Below are positions 33,081 through 39,577 of a DNA stretch of 64,000 bases, one piece after another. The stretch lies in assembly GCA_963748405.1 (NCBI GenBank), contig CAVVIT010000011.1, forward strand, positions 558,001 to 622,000, read 5' to 3'. The position numbers were made by a program, and so were the translations under genes. The DNA comes from Fen-1273 sp963748405 (GTDB lineage Bacteria > Bacteroidota > Ignavibacteria > UBA10030 > UBA6906). Each line of letters begins with the position of its first letter. Positions within the stretch are counted from its first letter, which is position 1. Below the pieces are notes generated by a model, which ran no database searches, was not told the DNA's origin, and saw only the letters and a list, made by a program, of their open reading frames with translations.

Positions 33081-33153
33081 GTCATTGCGAGTGGTGGCGC
33101 CGAAGGCGCCACCACGAAGCAAGCTGCGCCCCGCCGGTTCCGGCGGGGCGCAG
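33081..33153. repeat. Dispersed repeat copy 2 with two strong hairpins between convergent genes
   Basis: GTCATTGCGAG ... CGAAGCAAG brackets a perfect hairpin (11-bp stem, loop GAA, 33091-33115). A second perfect hairpin follows (14-bp stem, loop TT, 33124-33153). It fills the gap between the ends of the 5'-nucleotidase and trpB genes and may serve as a two-way transcription barrier, although no T tract follows. Confidence 0.75.
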
Positions 33154-33162
33154 GCGCGTATC

Positions 33163-34536
33163 TTACGCGGGCAGCGTCACGTGGGGAAGGTGCGTCATCG
33201 CCTCTTTCACCAGGCTTTCGGGATACGCGTAGTCCTCCAGTTTTCCCTGGTGGAACGCATCGTATGCACCCATGTCGAAATGTCCGTGCCCTGAGAGGTT
33301 GAACGCGATCACCCGTTTCTTCCCTTCCGTCCGGCATTTCAGCGCTTCGTCGATCGCTGCCCGAATCGCGTGTGCGGATTCCGGCGCGGGGATCACCCCC
33401 TCGGCGCGGGAAAAGGCGACGGCGGCCTGGAACGTCTCGATCTGGTTGACGGCGCGCGCTTCGATGTTCCCGTTGTCCACGAGCGCGCTCACGCTCGGCG
33501 CCATCCCGTGGTAGCGGAGCCCTCCCGCGTGAATTCCCGGGGGCATGAACGTGTGGCCGAGCGTGTGCATCTTGACGACAGGGGCCATCGCCGCCGAATC
33601 GCCGTAGTCGAACGTGTACGTACCCTTCGTCAGGCTGGGGCACGAGGCGGGCTCCACGGCGATGAGGCGGGTCTTTTTCCCCTCGGTGAGATTCCTGTGG
33701 AGAAAGGGATACGCGAACCCTGCGAAATTGGACCCTCCCCCGGCGCAGCCGATGACGATATCGGGATACTCGCCTGCCAGCTCCATCTGTTCCAGTGCTT
33801 CCAGCCCGATCACCGTCTGGTGCATGAGCACGTGCCCCAGGACGGATCCGATTCCGTACTTTTTCGTCCCCCCCGATGACGCCGCGGCTTCCACCGCCTC
33901 GGAAATGGCGATGCCGAGCGAGCCCTGCGAATCCGGGTCACCGGCAAGGACTTTCTTTCCGTAATTGGTGTTCTGGCTCGGGCTGGCAAAGACTCTCGAA
34001 CCGTAATTTTCCATCACCACACGCCGGTACGGTTTCTGGTGGTACGAGACTTTGACCATGTAGACTTCGAGGTCGATGTCGAAGAAATTGCAGGCCATCG
34101 CCAGCGCCGTACCCCACTGCCCGGCTCCCGTTTCCGTTGTCATGGCCTTCGTCCCGGCGTCCTTGTTGAAGAATGCCTGGGCGACCGCCGTGTTCGGCTT
34201 GTGCGACCCGACCGGGCTTGCCCCCTCATACTTGTAATAAATGTGCGCGGGCGTACCCAGCGCCTTCTCGAGCCTCACCGCGCGACACATCGGCGTGGGC
34301 CGCCAGAGCCTGTAGATGTCCCTGACCGGCTCCGGGATCTCTATCCAGCGTTCCTTGCTCACCTCCTGCCCGATGAGGCTCATCGGAAAGAGAACGCCCA
34401 GGAAATCCGGGGTCACCGGCTGAAGCGTTCCCGGGTGAAGGACGGGCTGCGGGGGAACCGGCATATCCGCATTGATGTTGTACCAGGCTCTGGGTACCTT
34501 TGTGTCGTCGAGAAGAAAGCGCGTTCTGTCGCTCAT
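33163..34536 (-). CDS. trpB: Tryptophan synthase beta-like protein, TrpB2 type
   Basis: A 457-residue PLP enzyme of the long TrpB2 group, which makes tryptophan from indole and serine without needing close contact with TrpA. PLP lysine in GSHKPNTAVAQAFF, glycine-rich phosphate loop GCAGGGSNFAG, and TTETGAGQWGTALAM. The N-terminal extension (WYNINADMP, FLGVLFPMSLIGQEVS) is typical of TrpB2. Start at 34536 has GGAGG nine bases upstream. No other trp gene is adjacent; it may act as indole salvage. Convergent with the nucleotidase gene. Confidence 0.92.
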   Translation of the reverse strand: MSDRTRFLLDDTKVPRAWYNINADMPVPPQPVLHPGTLQPVTPDFLGVLFPMSLIGQEVSKERWIEIPEPVRDIYRLWRPTPMCRAVRLEKALGTPAHIYYKYEGASPVGSHKPNTAVAQAFFNKDAGTKAMTTETGAGQWGTALAMACNFFDIDLEVYMVKVSYHQKPYRRVVMENYGSRVFASPSQNTNYGKKVLAGDPDSQGSLGIAISEAVEAAASSGGTKKYGIGSVLGHVLMHQTVIGLEALEQMELAGEYPDIVIGCAGGGSNFAGFAYPFLHRNLTEGKKTRLIAVEPASCPSLTKGTYTFDYGDSAAMAPVVKMHTLGHTFMPPGIHAGGLRYHGMAPSVSALVDNGNIEARAVNQIETFQAAVAFSRAEGVIPAPESAHAIRAAIDEALKCRTEGKKRVIAFNLSGHGHFDMGAYDAFHQGKLEDYAYPESLVKEAMTHLPHVTLPA

Positions 34537-34560
34537 GCGTATCCTCCAAATGTTATAAAA

Positions 34561-35013
34561 ATGTCGGGACTTTCCGTGGGAAATCCTAATAATTCCCGGG
34601 CGAAAAAAAATCCGCTCCCGCTCCTTCTCCGGGAACGCATACTGCTGCACCAGGTCCACCCCGCCAAGCTCGTCGTCGACTGGGGGACCGGCATTGTCTC
34701 CGCGTGGCTTTTCTGGCAGCACGACATTCCGGCCGGCCTGATCGTGGGATTCGTTCCTTCGATCGCTATCTCAGTCTACCTCATACTCAGGACCGACCTC
34801 TCCCCCTACAGGAAGTCCGCTCTCGGCAGGTATTTTCTCTCGCCGCGGACCCGGCCCGGTGACCCCGCCCGCCTCCTGGGGCTTGTCGTGATGTGGGGAG
34901 GGGCATATTTCAACAGCATACCGGCGGCCGTCGTCGGTCTCGCGATCATACTCGCTGCCTGGTGCAAAGGGCTGCTCGTGGAAAGACGGGTGAAGCCCTC
35001 CGGGGGCCGTTGA
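34561..35013 (+). CDS. Small membrane protein of unknown function
   Basis: A 150-residue protein with a basic start and about four hydrophobic segments (LVVDWGTGIVSAWLFW, IPAGLIVGFVPSIAISVYLI, LLGLVVMWGGAYFN, AVVGLAIILAAW). No family recognised. Start ATG at 34561, only 24 bases from the divergent trpB start, so the two control regions overlap. The reading frame is open further upstream but there it only mirrors trpB. Confidence 0.65.
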   Translation: MSGLSVGNPNNSRAKKNPLPLLLRERILLHQVHPAKLVVDWGTGIVSAWLFWQHDIPAGLIVGFVPSIAISVYLILRTDLSPYRKSALGRYFLSPRTRPGDPARLLGLVVMWGGAYFNSIPAAVVGLAIILAAWCKGLLVERRVKPSGGR

Positions 35014-35084
35014 GGAGGGGGTGTTGCGAAGGCGCGGCTTGAGCGCCTGCTGGTTCCCACAGGTTCACAACGGGAGGATCCTCA

Positions 35085-35600
35085 ATGAAGCGGTGGATTG
35101 TTGCTGCGGCCTGCTGCGCGGGGCTGGCCGGCGGAGGATTCACGCGGCCCGCCGTGACGGACGCTGTGGCCGCGCCGGGAAGTGCTCTCCGGCCGGATAC
35201 GACGAAACAGGAGGAAGACAGGGGGGTGATCGGGCGCGAATTGTCCGGGCTCCGGGAAAAAATTGCCGGGCGGGAAAAACAGCCTGCCGCCGATGTGTTC
35301 AGGAACATCCGGGTGTTCAAAACTCTGGAGGCCGGGAAGCTTCCCGGAATGATGGGTTTCTGGAGCAATGCGCTCGGCGTGACGTGCAAGCACTGCCACG
35401 TCGTCGATCAGTGGGAGAAGGAAGACCGCCCCGAGAAACAGATCGCCCGGGACATGTCGGCGATGGTGAACGAGATCAACGCGCATCTCCTGAAGGACAT
35501 CAAGAACCTTGACAGCCCGGAGCCGAAGATCGGGTGCTGGACGTGCCACAGGGGGAAGATCATACCTGAATCCTTCCCCCCGCGCGAAAGGAAGGACTGA
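35085..35600 (+). CDS. Diheme cytochrome c, photosynthetic reaction-centre cytochrome-like
   Basis: A 171-residue exported protein with signal peptide (residues 1-20) and two CxxCH heme sites, CKHCH and CWTCH. The flanks VFRNIRVFKTLEAGKLPGMM, ALGVTCKHCHV and QIARDMSAMVNEIN match the fold of one repeat pair of the reaction-centre cytochrome subunit (CytoC_RC family). Many non-photosynthetic FCB bacteria carry such small versions with unknown partners. GGGAGG precedes the ATG. Convergent with tonB. Confidence 0.85.
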   Translation: MKRWIVAAACCAGLAGGGFTRPAVTDAVAAPGSALRPDTTKQEEDRGVIGRELSGLREKIAGREKQPAADVFRNIRVFKTLEAGKLPGMMGFWSNALGVTCKHCHVVDQWEKEDRPEKQIARDMSAMVNEINAHLLKDIKNLDSPEPKIGCWTCHRGKIIPESFPPRERKD

Positions 35601-35618
35601 TCGCCGGCTCGTTCCCGG

Positions 35619-36365
35619 TCATTTGCGGTCCGCGATCCTGAACTTGAACGGGATCGACACCCAGACGGCCACGGGGCCGCTGTTCATGTACGCCGGCGTG
35701 AAGAGGAATTGCCTCGCTGCCGCAAGGGCGGCTTCATTGAATATATCCGCGTTGCTCCTCTCGACGGCGGGGTCCCTGGGTTTTCCCTCTTTGTCGACCC
35801 ACAGCTTGACGTACACGGTCCCCTCCAGGTTCGCCAGGAGCGCGACCTCGGGGTACATCGCCGGCACTCTGCGGATGACCTTCGGCATTTCCTCGACTGC
35901 TACGAAGGGTTCCGGCGGACCGTCAGGTATGACAATGGGCCCGTCCCCACCGCCTGCTCCCGTTTCCCCGCCCCCGGTCACGCCTTCACCCGTTCCCCCA
36001 TCTCCCTCGTGCCCCGTCAGATTGGGCGCACTGTTGGGGGGAAGAGTGTTATCGGGATCCACCTCGGCGATCGGGACAGGAACGGGCGTTGCGCGGACGT
36101 GTGTTGTCGCGTGGCCTCCTGACACAACCGGTAATTGCCCGACGGGGTTCAGCGGGGGCTGGTACCAGGTGACCGGTCCGCCCGGGACAAACGGCGCCGG
36201 CAGGCCCCCGCTCCCCTGGACCGCCGCAAGTTTATACGAAATGAGGACCGCCATGTGAATGGCGATCGCGATCCCCAGTCCGGTCATCCAGTAGAGTTGC
36301 ATGGAATCTTTGATTTCGATCGCCCCGTACCGGGGTCTGCCGTTTGCATCGGGTTCTCGTGTCAT
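35619..36365 (-). CDS. TonB-family energy transducer
   Basis: A 248-residue protein: short cytoplasmic start, one membrane helix (LYWMTGLGIAIAIHMAVLI), a Pro/Gly/Val-rich periplasmic linker (~50-150) and a TonB C-terminal domain (AMYPEVALLANLEGTVYVKLWVD..., AALAAARQFLFTPAYMNSGP). It would couple the proton gradient to outer-membrane receptors. No ExbB/ExbD gene is in the window. ATG at 36365 follows GGGAGG and lies 2 bases after the upstream stop (TGACCATG). Confidence 0.87.
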   Translation of the reverse strand: MTREPDANGRPRYGAIEIKDSMQLYWMTGLGIAIAIHMAVLISYKLAAVQGSGGLPAPFVPGGPVTWYQPPLNPVGQLPVVSGGHATTHVRATPVPVPIAEVDPDNTLPPNSAPNLTGHEGDGGTGEGVTGGGETGAGGGDGPIVIPDGPPEPFVAVEEMPKVIRRVPAMYPEVALLANLEGTVYVKLWVDKEGKPRDPAVERSNADIFNEAALAAARQFLFTPAYMNSGPVAVWVSIPFKFRIADRK

Positions 36366-36367
36366 GG

Positions 36368-36838
36368 TCACCTCCCTGGGTTCCCTTCACTCGTTGTACT
36401 CTCCGCAGGGGCGGAATGTTCCCGCACTCCGTTTCTCGTTCCGTGCGTCCTGATCAGGCTTCCCCCGTACGACCCTGCGAACGCAAACGCGAGTGCGAGA
36501 AGCGATCCCCACGACTCTCCGGGCGATGACGCCGGAGCTCCCTGAACCACGATGCGCGCGATTGTAAATACGGGAATCCAGATTCCGGTGAGGATTCCCC
36601 ACCGCCACGCCCCGGACGGGGAGGCGAATCCGGTGAAGAAAGTGAATGCCACGAGGAGAAGCGCGGGCACCTGCACCTCGCCCCCCCCGAGATCCACGAA
36701 CGCGACGAGGAGCCCGCTGAACAGGGAAAGGAGATACGGCCAGAGGCCCGGCCTCCGCCACAGGGCCAGCGCCGAAAAGGGGATGAATGCCGCCATGGCG
36801 TTGAAGCTGACTATCGTGAACCAGAGGGGGGTGTGCAT
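36368..36838 (-). CDS. Four-helix membrane protein of unknown function
   Basis: A 156-residue protein with four hydrophobic segments (FTIVSFNAMAAFIPFSALAL, LLSLFSGLLVAFVDLG, ALLLVAFTFFTGFA, ILTGIWIPVFTIARIVV) and a polar tail. No family recognised. Start ATG at 36838 with AGGAG; its start lies inside the end of the DUF4173 gene and its stop is 2 bases before tonB, so it bridges the two in one operon. Confidence 0.7.
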   Translation of the reverse strand: MHTPLWFTIVSFNAMAAFIPFSALALWRRPGLWPYLLSLFSGLLVAFVDLGGGEVQVPALLLVAFTFFTGFASPSGAWRWGILTGIWIPVFTIARIVVQGAPASSPGESWGSLLALAFAFAGSYGGSLIRTHGTRNGVREHSAPAESTTSEGNPGR

Positions 36839-38346
36839 GTGCCGTTCTCCTGTTGTGTGGGGGAGACTGAACCGCTGAGCGTGACGAGCCTGTCCGTGTT
36901 GTTCCGGAGCGACGCTGACGCCGCCGCCCGTGACATGTTCCATGACCTCCAGTCGGAAACCTCGGTCCTGTCGCTGCGGCGGAGGAGGGCGCGCGCAAGG
37001 AGCCCTCGCTCGCCTGCGGGAAGCGTCTCCATGCCCGAGAGAATAACGGGCGTCGCATCGGCACTGAGCCGGGAGACGTACGCCGCGTCGAACGGCCTGC
37101 CTTCCGATCCCATCGCGATATTGATCCGCGCGATGACCGCATCGGGATTGATGATGTCGAGTGCGAGGAGGACCGCGTACGCCGAGACGGCGGTTCCGAA
37201 CGCGAACCTGTCGCGCCGCCCCGCGAGTACGGTGAATGCGAACAGGGCGGAGACAAGTCCGGCCTCCGTGAGCGCCGCTCCGGCGTACAGGCGCGCCTCC
37301 GTCAGTCCGAATGCCTCCTGGTAGAGAATCAGCCGCTGCCACGCGGAGGCCATGATGAAGCCCAGAAGCAGGAGGTTCGCCCCCGCAAGCGCGCGGAATA
37401 CGGTCTCATCCCGCCGGGACTGCTTCCGGAGTAACCAGTCGGCCAGCAGGAGCGTTACGATCGAGAATGATGCCGCGGCGGTCAGCTCGAAAAAGCCCCG
37501 GCGGGCATAGGCGGCAAGCGTGAGAGACGGCGCCGCCGCGAGTGCTGCAGCGCCGCCGAAGAGATACGGCACCTGCAGGATGACGAACAGTAGAAAGAGG
37601 GCGTCGACGAGTCCCAGGAAGATCCCGACCTCGATGATCCCGAGCGAGATGAACGATTCCCTCAGCGTCTTCGGAGCCGGCACTTCCTCGGCGATCGTGC
37701 CTCCCCGGAGGAATCCCGCGGCGATCCAGGCGATCGATCCTGTGACAAGGATGTGGAGAATGACGGAGGAGAGGTCGAAGTCGAACAGGCTTCCGATGAC
37801 GTGCTCGAACGAGGCGTCGGCGGACGTAAAGAGCGCGCCGAAGAGGAGGAGGAAGGGAACGGCGAACGCTACCCCCCGCAGGAGCGAGGGTATCACGCTC
37901 CGGCCTTTCCTTTCCTCCCCGTCTTTCCGGCGTGCCTCGCGTGCGATGAGGAACCCGGCCCCCGCGACGGCGTGGACACAATGGACCAGCATCCCGTGGA
38001 CGAGTTCATAGAACGTGGTTTCGCGGAGACTGCGGCGCGACGTCCGCGCCGCGATAAGCCCGCAGGCGCCGAGGGCTCCCGCCGTGTTCCAGAAGGAAAG
38101 GAAGTCCGCGTCACGCCAGGCAATGCCCAGGGCGCAGAGCGCCCCCAGAGGCGCGACGATGGTCCATCCCCGCTCCAGCGGACGGCCGGACTTCCGGGCC
38201 AGGACAAGGAATGTCCCGGTAAGAAGCAGGAGCCAGGATGAGAAATTGACGCCGGGGGAGGGAGTCCTGAGCAGGGCATCCGCCGAGATGCCGAGAAGAA
38301 GGGAGGCGGCGAGTATCGTCGTGCCGGCGTGCGCATCGGTCTTCAT
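36811..38346 (-). CDS. DUF4173 integral membrane protein
   Basis: A 511-residue polytopic protein with about twelve helices. Family marks are FLLLFGALFTSADASFEHVI, the central YLFGG region, and INPDAVIARINI followed by a loop with DAAYVSRLSADATPVI near the C-terminus. DUF4173 genes are often linked to HTH_34-type regulators, as here. Start ATG 38346, ten bases downstream of a palindromic ACTTTG-rich operator. Overlaps the next gene by 28 bases. Function unknown. Confidence 0.85.
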   Translation of the reverse strand: MKTDAHAGTTILAASLLLGISADALLRTPSPGVNFSSWLLLLTGTFLVLARKSGRPLERGWTIVAPLGALCALGIAWRDADFLSFWNTAGALGACGLIAARTSRRSLRETTFYELVHGMLVHCVHAVAGAGFLIAREARRKDGEERKGRSVIPSLLRGVAFAVPFLLLFGALFTSADASFEHVIGSLFDFDLSSVILHILVTGSIAWIAAGFLRGGTIAEEVPAPKTLRESFISLGIIEVGIFLGLVDALFLLFVILQVPYLFGGAAALAAAPSLTLAAYARRGFFELTAAASFSIVTLLLADWLLRKQSRRDETVFRALAGANLLLLGFIMASAWQRLILYQEAFGLTEARLYAGAALTEAGLVSALFAFTVLAGRRDRFAFGTAVSAYAVLLALDIINPDAVIARINIAMGSEGRPFDAAYVSRLSADATPVILSGMETLPAGERGLLARALLRRSDRTEVSDWRSWNMSRAAASASLRNNTDRLVTLSGSVSPTQQENGTCTPPSGSR

Positions 38347-38355
38347 GGATCATCC

Positions 38356-38381
38356 TTTCAAAGTACTTTGAAATACAAAGT
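38356..38381 (-). promoter_or_regulatory. Operator A (ACTTTG-N11-ACTTTGA) before the DUF4173 gene
   Basis: Minus strand: ACTTTG, 11 bases, ACTTTGA, with TTTCAAAGTACTTTGAAA as a perfect inner palindrome. The same ACTTTG-N11-ACTTTGA arrangement occurs before the membrane-protein/HTH_34 operon at 39343-39366. It is therefore the likely binding site of the HTH_34 regulator. Confidence 0.72.
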
Positions 38382-38397
38382 AAGAAGCCAAAAAAAA

Positions 38398-38709
38398 TCA
38401 CCTTTTCCTGCCCCGGAGAATCTCCTCGAGGGCGTCCAGGTGGAGGGCGAACGCCTTCCTCCCCTGCTCCGTGATCGCGTACGCCGTCCTCGTTTTCCTT
38501 CCGACGAACTCCTTCCTGACCCGGAGATACCTCCGCCGTTCGAGCACGGCAACGTGCGTGGCCAGGTTCCCGTCGGTGACATCGAGCATTCCCTTCATGT
38601 CGTTGAAGTCAACCTCGTCCCTCACCGAGAGCACGGACATGATCGCGAGACGTATGCGGTTGTCGAATGCCCTGTTGAGCCTGTTGAGGTTTTCGATCGA
38701 AAGAGTCAC
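38398..38709 (-). CDS. HTH_34-type winged-helix transcriptional regulator
   Basis: A 103-residue regulator of the MarR/ArsR-like HTH_34 group: RIRLAIMSVLSVRDEVDFNDM, recognition region VTDGNLATHVAVLERRRYL, wing FVGRKTRTAYAITEQGRKAF. It starts with GTG overlapping the stop of the upstream membrane protein gene (GTGA). Two matching operators before this operon and before the DUF4173 gene suggest that it controls both, including itself. Ligand unknown. Confidence 0.88.
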   Translation of the reverse strand: MTLSIENLNRLNRAFDNRIRLAIMSVLSVRDEVDFNDMKGMLDVTDGNLATHVAVLERRRYLRVRKEFVGRKTRTAYAITEQGRKAFALHLDALEEILRGRKR

Positions 38710-39332
38710 TTCTCGTACCGGGTATACAGGAGCGAGCCGTAGACAATGTGCAGGAGCCCGAATCCCCCCGCCCAGAATATGAGCCCGAGCGCCGGCCTGA
38801 ACCCGGCGGTGAGCCCGAGGAGGACATCCAGGACCCCCAGGTAACGGATCTCGCCGAACGTGAAATTCCCCGCGCTCAGGAGCGCCAGCCCGTAAAAGAC
38901 GAGCATGGCCCCGGGGAGGAGGCCGTACAGACCGTCCATGATGAGGATGCCGCAGAAGGCGCCGCCGGAAGCAAGCGGGATCAGGAGCGCCGCAAGCAGC
39001 GTCGCCGTGGTCGGTCCCCAGAGCGAATGCCCCTTCCTGCGGGCCATGCGTACCGAGAAAAACGTGGAACAGGCAAGCGCGACGACGAGAACGGACGCCG
39101 CGTCCGCGAGGAGGAATCCCCCGGGGAGCGTGCCGGGCCGGACGCCTTCTCCCGGCATCGGGAGAAGCCCCCCCGTGTTCTCCAGGGCCGCATGCGCCGC
39201 CCAGGCGCCGGCAAGCGCAACGGCCCCGGCGCTGATTCCCGAAAGGCCGCTGAGAGAGAGGAATTTCGACGCCCGCTCCATCATGGAGCGCATGGCCGAG
39301 ATATCCCTGAGCCCGCCTGCGATGTCATCCAT
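38706..39332 (-). CDS. Membrane protein cotranscribed with the HTH_34 regulator
   Basis: A 208-residue protein: ~25-residue cytoplasmic start (RDISAMRSMMERASKFLSL), then six hydrophobic segments, ending in a short charged tail (LYTRYEK). This layout is typical of the partner of HTH_34 regulators in Bacteroidota-like genomes; its start helix might bind the regulator, but that is speculation. ATG at 39332 with GAGG eight bases upstream. Confidence 0.78.
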   Translation of the reverse strand: MDDIAGGLRDISAMRSMMERASKFLSLSGLSGISAGAVALAGAWAAHAALENTGGLLPMPGEGVRPGTLPGGFLLADAASVLVVALACSTFFSVRMARRKGHSLWGPTTATLLAALLIPLASGGAFCGILIMDGLYGLLPGAMLVFYGLALLSAGNFTFGEIRYLGVLDVLLGLTAGFRPALGLIFWAGGFGLLHIVYGSLLYTRYEK

Positions 39333-39342
39333 AACCAAGTCC

Positions 39343-39391
39343 TCAAAGTGCTTTCTATTTCAAAGTTAATATACCCCCGATCGAAAGTCAA
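39343..39391 (-). promoter_or_regulatory. Promoter with operator B of the HTH_34 operon
   Basis: Minus strand: TTGACT (39391-39386), 17-base spacer, TAACTT (39368-39363). Operator ACTTTG-N11-ACTTTGA (39366-39343) overlaps the -10 and the start point. Repression by the HTH_34 regulator is the simplest reading. Confidence 0.7.
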
Positions 39392-39447
39392 GCGGAAAAT
39401 CCCCCCTGTGCGCCGCCGCACGCTCCGCCTGCAGTTGCGGGCCCTGC

Positions 39448-39486
39448 CGTTGCGGGCGGAGCGAAGCAATCACGCCGCATTGCTTC
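39448..39486. repeat. Dispersed repeat copy 3 with inverted repeat
   Basis: CGTTGCGGGCGGAGCGAAGCAATC (39448-39471) continues into an inverted repeat GAAGCAAT (39463-39470) / ATTGCTTC (39479-39486). The second arm contains TTGCTT, the -35 element of the S46 peptidase promoter. Confidence 0.65.
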
Positions 39487-39508
39487 TTGCAGGTGATGTA
39501 GGTATATT
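39480..39508 (+). promoter_or_regulatory. Promoter of the S46 peptidase gene
   Basis: TTGCTT at 39480-39485 (inside the repeat arm), 17-base spacer, TATATT at 39503-39508. Leader of ~63 bases; ribosome site AAAGGAG before the ATG at 39578. Confidence 0.6.
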
Positions 39509-39577
39509 CCCTCAGTACATCCTCGCTCTCTGTACCCCTCGCTGTTCTTATCTCATTTATTCCCAAAGGAGTAAGGT

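Noticed and set aside
34039..34560. Plus-strand frame upstream of the small membrane protein gene
   Set aside because: It is antisense to trpB; the membrane protein sequence begins at the ATG at 34561.
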